64,000 nt of DNA from Azospirillum endophyticum (GCF_016595245.1 NZ_JAENHM010000073.1:248001-312000); one strand, 5' to 3'; positions 38,603 through 48,331 are shown, numbered from the stretch's first letter. The notes: generated by a model from the sequence alone, not told the origin. Translations and numbers: made by a program.

Positions 38603-40561
38603 TCAGAGGGTGGTGAACCAGGAACTCAACACGTCCTGGGCCATCACACCGGAGAGGGTGACCGTCGACGCGCTGCCGAAGCCCGAAATGTCGAGAACAG
38701 CCTCGCCCTGGGCGTTGGCGCTCACCGAGCAATTCTGGAACCAGAGCAGTCCGATCCGATCGCCCTCCGCAGCATTGAAATCGCCCACGACGTCGTTGCC
38801 GTCGCCGCTGCCACCGCCGAAGCTGACCGAGAAATCGAACAGGTCGGCACCGGCTCCGCCTTGCAGCACGTTATCACCGCCGCCGCCCCGCAGCCTGTCG
38901 TCGCCGTTTCCACCAGACAGCGTGTCGTTGCCGGAACCGCCGGACAGCGTGTCGTCGCCGTCCTCGCCGTCGATCGTCATTGCCAAGTACGCGTAGTCGG
39001 CCGTGACGGAGTCATTGCCGACCCCGCCGATGAAATGCTCGATCGAGTGGGAGATGTCCAGATCGGCACCCCCGGCGTAACGGACAATGACCGTGTCGTC
39101 GCCATTGCCGCCAAAAAGACGGGCCGAGGTCGCGGTGTCGATATAAAAGCTATCGTTACCGTCCTCGCCGAACAGCACATTCTCGCCGGCCCCGCCGATC
39201 AGAACATCGTCGCCGTCGCCGCCGAACAGGGTGTCGTTGCCGGCCCCGCCGACCAGGATGTCGCTCCCTCCGCCGCCGAACATATTGTCGTTGCCGTCGC
39301 CGCCATAAAATGTGTCGTTGCCATCGCCTCCCGAGAGGTTGTCGTCGCCGGCCCCGGCCCCGGCCCCGGCGTCGACCTCGACCGCTGTGGCGCCTGCAAA
39401 GAAGTTGTCGTTGCCACCGCTGCTGAACACCCGTTCGATGCCGGGATAGCCGAGATCGAGGTGGATGTCGCCGTCTCCCTGGACATAGACGGTGTCGAAC
39501 CCGTTGCCGCCCTCGACTCGGTCGGCCGCGTCGATATAGAACACGTCGTCGCCATCGCCGCCCGTCAGGGCGTCGGCGCCGGTGCCGCCGGTCAGCGTGT
39601 CGTTGAACGCGCCGCCGACGATACTGTCATCGCCGTCTCCCCCGTCGATCGCGAGGCCGGTAATGGCTCCCGTGCCGGTCAGCGTGTCGTTTCCCGATCC
39701 GCCATAGGTGCGTTCGATGCTGCAAGCGCTCAGGTCGATATAAATTCCGTCACTGTTCAGGACGATGGCCGTGTCGACCCCGTCTCCACCCTGCAGGGAC
39801 GCCATGAAGGACATGCCGTAGTAGCCGAAGCCGTCGACGAGGAGGAGGTCATCTCCGTCACCGCCGATCAGAATGTCGGAACCGCCCCCGCCGCTCAGAG
39901 TATCGTTGCCCGCTCCGCCGACGATCACATTGTTCAGCGCATTGCCGGTGCCTTCGAAGTCGCCGGTTCCGATGAAGGTCAGTTGCTCCACCTCGGCGCC
40001 AAGGCTGTAGGCGTTCAGCGTGGTGCGGATCTCGTCGATGCCATGAAACGGATCTTCTTGGACGATGTCGCCGGCACTGTCCACGATGTAGACGTCGTTG
40101 CCATTGCCACCGATCAGCAAATCATTGCCCGAGCCGCCATCGAGCGTGTCGTCACTATGGCTACCGATCAGCGTGTCGAGGCCGCCCCCGCCGATCAGGG
40201 TGTTGCTGTGCATCCCGCCGATGATCAGGTTGTCCAGTTCGTTGCCGGTGCCTTCGAAATCGCCGTATCCGGCGAAGGTCAGCTTTTCCAGATTGAAACC
40301 GAGTGTATAGGCGTTCAGCGTGGTCCGGACCTCGTCGAAGCCTTGGAGCGGATCCTCCAGGATGGTGTCGTCTGTGTCGTCCACCATGTAGACGTCGTCG
40401 CCCATGCCGCCGATGAGCGAATCACTACCGGCGCCCCCATGGAACGTGTCGTCACCATCCCCACCGATCATCAAGTCATTGCCGGCTTCACCATAGAAAG
40501 CGTCGTCACCGTCGCCGCCGATCAGCGTATCGTTGCCGCTTCCACCAAACAGGAATCCCAT
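38603..40561 (-). CDS. RTX calcium-binding repeat protein
   Basis: 652 residues from ATG 40561 (ATG 40567 adds two). The protein begins directly in nonapeptide repeats (GGSGNDTLI, GGDGDDAFY) and contains dozens of GGxGxDxUx units that bind calcium in a beta-roll. Two longer modules of about 105 residues are near duplicates (EVRTTLNAYTLGFNLEKLTF and EIRTTLNAYSLGAEVEQLTF). No enzymatic or toxin domain and no N-terminal signal are visible. The C-terminal 80 residues (SVSANAQGEAVLDISGFG) look like a type I secretion tail. It is probably a surface or secreted structural protein; no type I exporter is nearby. It is more AT-rich in places than its neighbours. Confidence 0.88.
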   Translation of the reverse strand: MGFLFGGSGNDTLIGGDGDDAFYGEAGNDLMIGGDGDDTFHGGAGSDSLIGGMGDDVYMVDDTDDTILEDPLQGFDEVRTTLNAYTLGFNLEKLTFAGYGDFEGTGNELDNLIIGGMHSNTLIGGGGLDTLIGSHSDDTLDGGSGNDLLIGGNGNDVYIVDSAGDIVQEDPFHGIDEIRTTLNAYSLGAEVEQLTFIGTGDFEGTGNALNNVIVGGAGNDTLSGGGGSDILIGGDGDDLLLVDGFGYYGMSFMASLQGGDGVDTAIVLNSDGIYIDLSACSIERTYGGSGNDTLTGTGAITGLAIDGGDGDDSIVGGAFNDTLTGGTGADALTGGDGDDVFYIDAADRVEGGNGFDTVYVQGDGDIHLDLGYPGIERVFSSGGNDNFFAGATAVEVDAGAGAGAGDDNLSGGDGNDTFYGGDGNDNMFGGGGSDILVGGAGNDTLFGGDGDDVLIGGAGENVLFGEDGNDSFYIDTATSARLFGGNGDDTVIVRYAGGADLDISHSIEHFIGGVGNDSVTADYAYLAMTIDGEDGDDTLSGGSGNDTLSGGNGDDRLRGGGGDNVLQGGAGADLFDFSVSFGGGSGDGNDVVGDFNAAEGDRIGLLWFQNCSVSANAQGEAVLDISGFGSASTVTLSGVMAQDVLSSWFTTL

Positions 40562-41026
40562 ATGCATATCCCCCCGGATTTCGAAGCCAAACGCATGATA
40601 AATTGCGCGGAAATCAAGATAGACAATTTATTGGCGGATTGGGCTTCAAAGTGCCACCCATGGCTGTGGCAGTAAGCCGCGTTCCGCGCTTCGCATCAGT
40701 TTGGCGGGCGTTCAGAAAGCGGGTGATGACTGTCGGGGAAAACCTGCCGTGCCGACGGGACCGCCATCAAGCCGGTCGTCACGAGGTCTCATGGCAGAAT
40801 GCCGGCAACGGGCCGGGCATGACCGCCGCCCGCCGTAAATCGGAACCAAAGCCGGCGGCTGCGGTTGGAACTGGATACCGGACCGGATGGCCGGCCAATC
40901 CCGCTCTATGGAAGGGAAAGACCCCGAAATGACCATGGCGCCAAATCACATTGGACTCGGCGCCACTTCGAACTGACGGTCTTGAAATACGGGCTGTACC
41001 GGACGCGGTATCCCGGGATCGGTGGC
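40562..41026. other. Intergenic region upstream of RTX gene, no gene seen
   Basis: About 465 bases between the RTX gene and the end of the DUF882 gene, both leftward. Open frames here lack ribosome-binding sites and family features. It should hold the RTX promoter near 40600-40650, where the DNA is AT-rich. Confidence 0.45.
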
Positions 41027-41662
41027 TCACCAGTGGCGCAGCGGGCCGACATCCACATGGACGAAGTTGCTGTCGGGGTAATAGCCGACGCCGCCACCGC
41101 GCAGGCTCAGCGCCGCACGCTGCAGGCTGCGCGTGGACATGCTCGGGACCCGCAGGTCGATGGCCATGCCGCGCATGTGGAAGCTGTTCTGGGCGACGCC
41201 GCTATGGTCGGCCTCGCGCAGCAGCGCGTTGCTCTCCGGCGAGCGGTAGCCGGACACGATCTCGATCGGACCCTTGCGCCCGATCTTGCGGCTCAGGCCA
41301 TAGACCAGATCCAGCAGCTTCGGATCGATGGGATGGACCGAGTTGGTGCGGTGGTCGCGCAGCACGCGGTTCACCGCCCGCATCGCATCGCGGACATATT
41401 TGCCCTTCGCCCAATATTCGGCGTTGATCTTCTCGCCGGTGTGCAGGTTCACCAGGGACAGCACCCGGGGCGGTGCGCGCAGTGCCGCGGCCTCCGCCTC
41501 TTCGCTGGTGAACAGGGTTCCTCCGGCAGAGGCGGCGGCGGCCAGACCCAAGCCGGCGCGCAGAAGGGTGCGGCGATCGAGATGACGGCGTTCGGTGGCG
41601 TGGCTGTCGCCAACGCTCGGGCGTGCGGCCATGATCGACCGGGCGTCCGTATCCTTCATCAT
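41027..41662 (-). CDS. Tat-exported DUF882 (YcbK-type, peptidase M15-like) protein
   Basis: 211 residues from ATG 41662, with AAGGA just upstream. A Tat signal (RRTLLRAGLGLAAAASAGG) is followed by DUF882, which shares the metal-binding layout of M15 peptidases: SFHMRGMAIDLRV and FVHVDVGP, plus the SGYRSPESN motif. Such proteins act on peptidoglycan cross-links, related to MepK of enteric bacteria. Murein hydrolysis in the periplasm is likely. It stands alone on the minus strand. Confidence 0.87.
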   Translation of the reverse strand: MMKDTDARSIMAARPSVGDSHATERRHLDRRTLLRAGLGLAAAASAGGTLFTSEEAEAAALRAPPRVLSLVNLHTGEKINAEYWAKGKYVRDAMRAVNRVLRDHRTNSVHPIDPKLLDLVYGLSRKIGRKGPIEIVSGYRSPESNALLREADHSGVAQNSFHMRGMAIDLRVPSMSTRSLQRAALSLRGGGVGYYPDSNFVHVDVGPLRHW

Positions 41663-42223
41663 TCTTCCTTCATATCCCGTTTTTCCGCTCCGGCACCCGG
41701 AATCCATCGTCTGGACTCCGTCGTCCCGGTTACGGCCAAAGTCACACCCTGGCTAAGGTCAAGGCGCGCTGCGGTGCGTTAATCCGAAAGGTGGGACACT
41801 TTTAGGATGCCCGTGGCCTTTTCTGTCAAGAAACCATTGCTTAACCGATGCTGGTTTTTTGGGGAGTCCAGGGATTCCGCCGAACAGCGCGTGGCGCCGG
41901 CCGCGTGCTGATTCGCAATTGTTCGCGACCCGTTCGCAAGTGGTTCGATTACAGAACCGTAACCTGCGCGACTCGGGACTGCCGCGGTCCGGTCATGGGG
42001 ACGGGAGCCTTAGAGGCCTATGGCCGGTCTTATGGCCAAGCTCCTGTTTTCCCTATTCTCCACGCCGGAAATCGCCCTCGGTCCAATGGGATGCGGCAGC
42101 GGCAGGCTGCCGAACCTCATCCTCCTAAAGAGAGTGCGCAAAAGGGGGAGTTATTCAGCCTTCGGTAAGGAATGAACCGCATGATTGTCGCAATGTAACC
42201 AATTTCACGGCGTCAGCTTGCCC
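41663..42223. other. Intergenic region between divergent DUF882 and pentapeptide genes
   Basis: About 560 bases. The left part (41800-41960) is AT-richer and repeats TTCGCAA/GTTCGC (41911-41945). No gene, tRNA or recognised RNA was found. The size leaves room for a small RNA, but nothing supports one. Confidence 0.45.
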
Positions 42224-43531
42224 GTGTCGAACACCGCCACTCCGACCGCGTCGTCCGTGTCCTTCTTTCGCCCAGATCAACTGGCCGAGGTGCTGGACCG
42301 GCATGCCCGCTGGATCAAGGGCCAGCCGGGCGGCGCCCGCGCCAACCTCGCCATGGCCGACCTGGAAGGGGCGGACCTGTCTCAGCGTGATCTGCGCGGC
42401 GCCCGTTTGGTCGGCGCGCGACTGGCACGCGGGCGGCTGAACGGCACCAATCTGGCCGGTGCCGACCTGTTCGGCGTCGATCTCCGCGATGCCGACATCA
42501 GCCGTGCCAACCTGATGCAGACCGACCTGCGCGGCGCCCGGTTGCGTGCGGCGGATTTCTCCCACGCCAACCTGAAGGGAGCGGACTTGCGCGCCGGCAC
42601 GCTGGAGCCAGGCGGCACCGCCCGCCGCGGCGCCGGGCCGGATGCGCAGGACGCCGAGAGCGCCCGCCAGATCCACAAGGCCGCCCTGGCCCGCCTGCAG
42701 ACCGGCATGACGGCGGAAGGCGGTATTCCCACCGACCTGACCGGCGCCGTCCTGCGCGGCGCCAACTTGTCGGAGGCCGACCTCAGCGGTGCGGTGCTGC
42801 AGAATGCCGACCTGTCGGGCGCGGTGCTGAACGGCGCCGACCTGACGGGGGCGCGGCTGAATGGCGCCAACCTGTCGGGAGCGGCGCTGGACGGCACCCG
42901 CTTCGACAAGGCCGACATGGTCGGTACCCGGATGGCCGATTGCGATCTGTCGTCCACGCGGATCGCCACGGCGCAGATGACCCGGCCGATCGACAGCATG
43001 GGATCGGAGATCCAGCGCGCCATCTTCGACCATGAGCGTTGGATCGACAGCTTCGGCCAGCGCGGCCAGCGCGCCGACCTCGACGGAGCCGACCTCAGCC
43101 GCGCCGACCTGCGCAACGTGACCCTCAGTGCCGCGTCGCTGCGCGGGGCGAACCTGTCGGCGGCGGCGCTGACCGGTGCCCGGCTGATGATGACCGACCT
43201 GTCCGGTGCCAACCTGGAAGGCGCCAACCTGATGGGGGCCGATCTGTCAGGCGCCAATCTCAGCTATGCCGTGCTGACCGGCGCCGACCTGACGCGGGTG
43301 CGGCTGGGTCCGGCAGCGATCAAGGACCCTTCGGGCCGCCCCACCGGGCGCTCCTGGGCCGCCAACCTGATGGGGGCCGACATGCGCGGCGCCCTGCTGG
43401 TCGGGACCTGTCTGGTGCAGGCCAACCTGTCCGACGCCAACCTCGACAGCGCCGAGATGGACGGTGCCGATCTTGCCGGCGCCAAGCTGCAGCGCGCCAC
43501 GCTTCCGGGACGCCCGCCGCGCCGGGGGTAG
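42224..43531 (+). CDS. Large pentapeptide-repeat protein
   Basis: 435 residues from GTG 42224; the frame stays open to a TTG at 42185. Two beta-helix blocks of A[DN]LxG repeats are each introduced by a helix with the motif HARWIK (about residue 27) or HERWID (about residue 275), followed by RANLAMADLEG or RADLDGADLSR. The same two-block plan is used by the pentapeptide-PilZ protein at 9927-11426, but here no PilZ domain follows. No signal peptide is seen. Function unknown; DNA mimicry, as in Qnr or MfpA, is one known role of such helices but is not implied here. Confidence 0.82.
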   Translation: MSNTATPTASSVSFFRPDQLAEVLDRHARWIKGQPGGARANLAMADLEGADLSQRDLRGARLVGARLARGRLNGTNLAGADLFGVDLRDADISRANLMQTDLRGARLRAADFSHANLKGADLRAGTLEPGGTARRGAGPDAQDAESARQIHKAALARLQTGMTAEGGIPTDLTGAVLRGANLSEADLSGAVLQNADLSGAVLNGADLTGARLNGANLSGAALDGTRFDKADMVGTRMADCDLSSTRIATAQMTRPIDSMGSEIQRAIFDHERWIDSFGQRGQRADLDGADLSRADLRNVTLSAASLRGANLSAAALTGARLMMTDLSGANLEGANLMGADLSGANLSYAVLTGADLTRVRLGPAAIKDPSGRPTGRSWAANLMGADMRGALLVGTCLVQANLSDANLDSAEMDGADLAGAKLQRATLPGRPPRRG

Positions 43532-43577
43532 GGGGAAGCTCCAGTCGCGGCCGGCCTTGTTGCGGCCGGCGGTTCCT

Positions 43578-45329
43578 TCACGGCAGCCTGATCGTCACCG
43601 TGGTGCCGGCACCGGGGGTGCTGTCCAGGGTCAGGGTGCCGCCATGGGCCTCGACGAAGCGGCGGGCCAGCGGCAGGCCCAGCCCGGTCCCGGCCTCGGC
43701 CTTGGTCAGGTAGTTGTGGACCTGACGGAACGGTTCCATCGCGATCAGGATCTCGTCCGCGGTCATGCCGACGCCGGTGTCGGTGATCACGATGACCGCT
43801 CCCCTGCCGCCGGTACCGGCGGCGGCCTCCACCCGCACGGCGCCGCCGGGCGGGGTGAACTTGATGGCGTTGGACAGGACGTTCAGCACCGCTTGGCGCA
43901 GGCGGACCCCGTCCGCCATTACTCTCAGGTCCGGAACGACGGCGACGCCGGTCAGCGCCACGCCCTTGCGCAGGGCCAGTGCCTCGACCAGTCCCAGGCA
44001 GTCTCCCAGCAGGTCGCCCAGTGCGACGGACGACGGGAACAGTTCCAGCCGGCCGGCTTCGATCTTCGCCATGTCCAGCAACTCGTTGACGAGATCCAGC
44101 AGGTGGCGGCCGGACTGGTGGATCGCGGTGAGATATTCGACATGCTTGGGTGGGGCGGGGCCGAAGATGCCGGACATCAGCGCTTCGGCGAAACCGATGA
44201 TGGCGTTCAGCGGCGTGCGCAGTTCATGGCTCATGTTGGCCAGGAAATCGCCCTTGGCGCGGTTGGCCGCTTCCGCATGTTCCTTCTCGGACTCCAGCCG
44301 GCGGCGCTGTTCGATCAGCACGGCCTCGCGGGCGCGCCGCACCTCCTCCTCGGCGCTGCGGCGCCGGCGGTAGGCGCGCGACACCAGCAGGGCCAGCATC
44401 AGGGTCGCCGCACAGGCAAGGGCTCCGCCGCCGATCACCGTCATGCGGGTGGCGTTCAGCTTTCGCTGCACGGCTTCCGACGGTACGCCCAATATCACCG
44501 ACCAGCCGGTTTCGGCCGAGCGGTGGATGACGGAATGGACTTCCACCCCGTCCCTGGTCCTGCCGAGGAACATGCGGCTGCTGCCCGCCCGGATCCGTGT
44601 CTCCAGCGCCGCATAGACCTTCTGGCCGAGATAGGCGGCGGCATCATGCGAGCGGGCGGCGATCAGCATGGTCGGGTCGATGACGGTGACCGTCCATTCG
44701 GGCGGGGTGGCACGGGTGCGCAGCGCGCCGCTCAACCCTTCCAGCCCGAGCGCCAGCGACAGGACATAGCGCACCCGGTCGCTCTGCCCCACCGGGTCGT
44801 ACTGGATGATCGGCGCGCGCAGGATCAGCGACGGCCGGCCGGGCGGCCCGCCGGGCGGCAGCACGCCGCCGATCGTCGCATGCCGGCTTTCGACCACTTG
44901 GCGGGTGATCTCGTCCAGCCGGGGCGGCGGCAACGGCTGGACGCCCAGCGGATAGTGGGTGTGGAACAGGAAGCGCCCGGTATCGGCGTCGATCAGACCC
45001 ATCGCCAGCCAGCCGGCCTGGCTGTGGGTGGCGGTGGTCGTCTCCTGGTACAGCGTGCGCGGATCGTCGGCGTTGGGCTGCAACAGCGACGCCAGCAGTT
45101 CCAGCGGCCGCAGCTGGCTCGCCAGCTCCCGGTCGACCGCCAGCGACAGCGACTGGGCGACCGATTGCAGCGCGTCCTCCGTCTCCGCCCGGTCGCGGGT
45201 GTCGAGCTGCCAGACCAGGACGGCGCCGAACAGCAGCAGGGGCGCGGTCACGGCCAAACCGATGGCCAGCAGGGAACTGGGTAACCGCAAGCGCAACCGC
45301 CGATGCTCCAGGCCGCAGGGGAAAACCAC
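43578..45329 (-). CDS. Membrane-bound sensor histidine kinase (orphan)
   Basis: 583 residues from GTG 45329. Membrane helix 1 (about 18-40) and helix 2 (about 288-310) bracket a periplasmic double-Cache-like sensor. The kinase core has H-box NMSHELRTPLNAIIGF, N-box NVLSNAIKF, DTGVGM and GTGLGL. A coiled-coil joins helix 2 to the H-box (EEEVRRAREAVLIEQRRRLE). No receiver or HAMP domain and no response regulator gene adjoin it in the same operon; the DctR gene next door belongs with DctS. The ligand is unknown. Confidence 0.87.
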   Translation of the reverse strand: MVFPCGLEHRRLRLRLPSSLLAIGLAVTAPLLLFGAVLVWQLDTRDRAETEDALQSVAQSLSLAVDRELASQLRPLELLASLLQPNADDPRTLYQETTTATHSQAGWLAMGLIDADTGRFLFHTHYPLGVQPLPPPRLDEITRQVVESRHATIGGVLPPGGPPGRPSLILRAPIIQYDPVGQSDRVRYVLSLALGLEGLSGALRTRATPPEWTVTVIDPTMLIAARSHDAAAYLGQKVYAALETRIRAGSSRMFLGRTRDGVEVHSVIHRSAETGWSVILGVPSEAVQRKLNATRMTVIGGGALACAATLMLALLVSRAYRRRRSAEEEVRRAREAVLIEQRRRLESEKEHAEAANRAKGDFLANMSHELRTPLNAIIGFAEALMSGIFGPAPPKHVEYLTAIHQSGRHLLDLVNELLDMAKIEAGRLELFPSSVALGDLLGDCLGLVEALALRKGVALTGVAVVPDLRVMADGVRLRQAVLNVLSNAIKFTPPGGAVRVEAAAGTGGRGAVIVITDTGVGMTADEILIAMEPFRQVHNYLTKAEAGTGLGLPLARRFVEAHGGTLTLDSTPGAGTTVTIRLP

Positions 45330-45422
45330 CGGGGTGGCGGGGGGCAGAGTAGTGCGGGCCCTGTGACGACTCCAGGGACCTCTGCCGTCTTCTGGGGTTT
45401 CCCCCGATTCAGCAGGCGGTCA

Positions 45423-46019
45423 TCAGGAGGCACCCGTCAGCAGCCGCGCCAGTTCCACCGCCGTCTTCACCCGCATCTTCTCGAACACATGGCTGCGATG
45501 GACCTCGACCGTGCGCATGCTGATGCCCAGCTCGTCGGCGATCACCTTGTTCAGGCGGCCGGCGACGACCAGCTCCATCACCTGCCGTTCGCGCTGGGTC
45601 AGGGTGCCCAGCCGCGCCGCCAGTCCGGCCTGTCCCGCCTCGCGCTCGCGCTGTTCGGCGTCGGCGGCGAGCGCGTCGATCACCCGGTCGACCAGCTCGT
45701 TGTCGTTGAAGGGTTTTTCGACGAAATCGCGGGCTCCCTTCTTCAGGGCGCCGACGGCGATGGGCACGTCGCCATGGCCGGTCAGGAAGATCACCGGCAT
45801 GCGGCATCCCTTGGCGAGCAGCCGGTCGAACAGCTCCAGCCCGCTCATCCCCTCCATCCGGATGTCCAGCAGCAGGCAGCCGGCGGTGTCCGGCCGCCAA
45901 GCCTCCAGGAAGGCTTCGGCGGACGGCCAGCCGGAGACCGGGACGTTGCGCGACTGGAACAGCCAGCCGAGAGCGTCGCGGATGGCCTCGTCGTCGTCGA
46001 CGATATGGAGCGTGGTCAT
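45423..46019 (-). CDS. dctR: C4-dicarboxylate response regulator DctR (FixJ/NarL type)
   Basis: 198 residues. The receiver domain (1-120) has acidic residues IVDDDE, phosphoacceptor Asp in LLLDIRMEGMSG and KPF at the end. The C-terminal LuxR-type helix-turn-helix (about 135-195) has LTQRERQVMELVVAG and ISMRTVEVHRSHVFEKM. It overlaps the kinase gene dctS (ATGA). With the divergent dctPQM TRAP operon 2.3 kb away this is the DctSR layout known from Rhodobacter capsulatus, where it activates dicarboxylate uptake. Confidence 0.88.
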   Translation of the reverse strand: MTTLHIVDDDEAIRDALGWLFQSRNVPVSGWPSAEAFLEAWRPDTAGCLLLDIRMEGMSGLELFDRLLAKGCRMPVIFLTGHGDVPIAVGALKKGARDFVEKPFNDNELVDRVIDALAADAEQREREAGQAGLAARLGTLTQRERQVMELVVAGRLNKVIADELGISMRTVEVHRSHVFEKMRVKTAVELARLLTGAS

Positions 46020-48154
46020 TCGGCGGCCTCGATGCTGCGGTCAAGAGGGTGGGCATGGACGGGCAGGGTGAACAGGAAACGCGCCCCGGCAGGCCCTTCG
46101 GAGCCGTTCCGCCCGGCAGTCTCGAACCACAGCCGGCCGCGGTGGTGTTCGATGATGGACCGGCAGATGTTCAGACCCATGCCCATACCTTCGCGCTTGG
46201 TGGTGAAGAAAGGGGAAAACAGGCGTTCGGCCACGTCGGGCGCGATGCCGCAGCCATGGTCGCGGATCTCCGTCAGCAGCACCCGCCCGCCGTCGCCGCT
46301 GCCGTCTTCGCCGCCCTGGCGGACGGTGACGGTCAGGCGGCGGTCGGCGCGCGGGGTGCGGGCCATCGCCTCGATCCCGTTGCGCATCAGGTTCAGCACC
46401 ACCTGCTGCAGCAGGATGCGGTCGCCGGTGACCGGCGGCAGGTCGGCCGGCGCGTCCAGCTCGACCCGCACGCCCAGCCGCGCCGCGTCGCTGCCGGCCA
46501 GACCGACGCAGTCCTCCAGCACGCCGGCCAGCGAGCAGGGAGCGACCTTCGGGTCGCGCTTGCGCACGAAGTCGTGGATGCGGCGCACCACCAGCCCGGC
46601 GCGCTTGGCCTGGGCCGCCAGCTTTTCCAGCGCCGCCGCGACCTCCTGCGTATCGCAGCGGTCGGAGCGCAGCCGGTTCAGGCAACCGGTGCAATAGCTG
46701 GCGATGGCCGACAGCGGCTGGTTCAGCTCATGCGCCAGGGTCGATGCCATCTCGCCCATGGTGATGAGGCGGGAGGTCTGCTGCAGCCGCTCCTGCTGCT
46801 GGCGGGCCAGCTCCTCGGCCCGCTTGCGTTCGGTGATATCGAGGACTGAGCCCATCCAGCCGGTCTGGCGCCCGTTGGCGTCGATCAGCGGCGCCTCGTA
46901 GATCAGAGCGTCGAAGCGTTCGCCGTCGGCGCGCTGGAACCGCATCTCCAGCCCGCTTTCCGGTGCCCGGCCGGCCAGCACGTCCTGGAATGCGGCCTCG
47001 GCTTGGTCGATCTCCTCCGGCAGCCAATAGGGCGCCGGCGGACCGCGTCCGATCAGGTCCTCGGCCTCCAGCCCGACCATCCGGCAGAAGGCCGGATTGA
47101 CGTAGGTGATGCGCCCCTCCATGTCGCGGGCGCGCATGCCCACGGTCAGGCTGTCCTCCATCGCCTTGCGGAAGGCGTGCTCCTCGCGCAGGGCTTCCTC
47201 CGCCCGCAGGCGGCCGGCGATGTGGCGGCGCAGCGACCACAGGCTCCACAGCGCCGATCCGGTCAGCGCGAAGATCGCCGCCACCAGCACGGTGCGGGTG
47301 ACGTTGGAGTCGCTGGGATAGGCGGTGGCCACCAATGCCAGCCCGTGGCCGGGAGGGTCGAACGGAATGACGTGGCTGCGCGCCGGGTCCGGCTCGGGTC
47401 CGGCCATGGACCCCGGCACCGACAAGCGCGACTTCGACCCCAGCACCGCGCCCGTCGCGTCGATCACTTCCAACTGGTAGCGCTGGGCGAACCACCAGGG
47501 CACATGGTGGGTCAGCATCGCCTCGAACGAGAAGACGCCGACCAGCGCTCCGGCGAAGGCGCCGTCGCGGAACAGCGGGAAGGCGGCGTCGAACCCGCGG
47601 TCGGTGGCGTCGATCCGGTAGGGCGCCCCATACGCCCGCAGGCCGGAGGACCGGGCGATGCGCATCGCGTCGTCGCGGGTCATCCCCCCGGACTGCCCGC
47701 CGGATTGCCCCCCGGAATGATCGACGTTGCCCTCCGTCGCGCCCCGCCTGTTCCCATCCGGGGCGCCGTCCCCCGGCAGCGGCGGCTCGGCCAGCAAAAC
47801 CCGCCCCTCGGCGTCCAGCCACAGCACGCGCTCGATCGCCGGATTGGTGTTCACCACCAGCCGGGCCATCGCGGCGAACTGCCGCAGGTCGACGTCGCTG
47901 CGGCCGAGCGTCTCCGCCAGCCTTTCCAGCTTGTCCTCGTCGGAGGCGAGCTGGAAATGCAGGTTCTGCTCGACCCACAAGGCGTCCTTGATGAGCGCCA
48001 GCGCCTCCTCGTCCCGCTCGTTGCGCTGAAGCAGCCACAGGAAGGCGCCCAGCAGCACCACGACCAGCGCCATCGCCACCACCGGCGTCGCATGCGGAAC
48101 CGCCCGCCTGATACGGGCGGCACGAGCGGTGGGGTTGGAGGGCGGTCTCGACAT
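46016..48154 (-). CDS. dctS: C4-dicarboxylate sensor histidine kinase DctS
   Basis: 712 residues from ATG 48154; the frame stays open much further upstream but runs through the dctP region. There is a membrane helix at about 24-44, a periplasmic sensor of about 260 residues with a Gly/Gln-rich insert (GGQSGGQSGG), and a second helix at about 318-338. A PAS domain (about 365-480) and a PAC motif precede the kinase: H-box AHELNQPLSAIASY, N-box LNLMRNGIEAM, DHGCGI and GMGMGLNI. It senses dicarboxylates such as malate or succinate and phosphorylates DctR. Divergent from dctP. Confidence 0.9.
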   Translation of the reverse strand: MSRPPSNPTARAARIRRAVPHATPVVAMALVVVLLGAFLWLLQRNERDEEALALIKDALWVEQNLHFQLASDEDKLERLAETLGRSDVDLRQFAAMARLVVNTNPAIERVLWLDAEGRVLLAEPPLPGDGAPDGNRRGATEGNVDHSGGQSGGQSGGMTRDDAMRIARSSGLRAYGAPYRIDATDRGFDAAFPLFRDGAFAGALVGVFSFEAMLTHHVPWWFAQRYQLEVIDATGAVLGSKSRLSVPGSMAGPEPDPARSHVIPFDPPGHGLALVATAYPSDSNVTRTVLVAAIFALTGSALWSLWSLRRHIAGRLRAEEALREEHAFRKAMEDSLTVGMRARDMEGRITYVNPAFCRMVGLEAEDLIGRGPPAPYWLPEEIDQAEAAFQDVLAGRAPESGLEMRFQRADGERFDALIYEAPLIDANGRQTGWMGSVLDITERKRAEELARQQQERLQQTSRLITMGEMASTLAHELNQPLSAIASYCTGCLNRLRSDRCDTQEVAAALEKLAAQAKRAGLVVRRIHDFVRKRDPKVAPCSLAGVLEDCVGLAGSDAARLGVRVELDAPADLPPVTGDRILLQQVVLNLMRNGIEAMARTPRADRRLTVTVRQGGEDGSGDGGRVLLTEIRDHGCGIAPDVAERLFSPFFTTKREGMGMGLNICRSIIEHHRGRLWFETAGRNGSEGPAGARFLFTLPVHAHPLDRSIEAAE

Positions 48155-48221
48155 CAAGATGGACACGAAAGTGTGGTGGTGGGAGATGGCGGACCCAGGC
48201 GAAAGTGGGATAGGCCGACTC

Positions 48222-48235
48222 TGCGGATATCCACA
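48222..48235. promoter_or_regulatory. Candidate DctR operator
   Basis: TGCGGATATCCACA, a 14-base palindrome with one mismatched pair, between divergent dctS and dctP and 97 bases before the dctP start. Its place and symmetry suit a FixJ-type regulator; the identity is inferred from position. Confidence 0.5.
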
Positions 48236-48331
48236 ATAGCCGCAATTCGTCCAATCATGAACAATGCGCAACAAGTACGGGGCAGAACATTCCGCCCTGT
48301 CGACAATCAAACACCAGAGGGGGACGCACCC

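Noticed and set aside
38603..40561. Periodic repeats in the RTX gene considered as a CRISPR or tandem-repeat array
   Set aside because: The repeats are coding GGxGxD nonapeptides without identical direct repeats and unique spacers.
40603..40932. Plus-strand frame upstream of the RTX gene
   Set aside because: No ribosome-binding site, no homology features, and it runs through the likely RTX promoter region.
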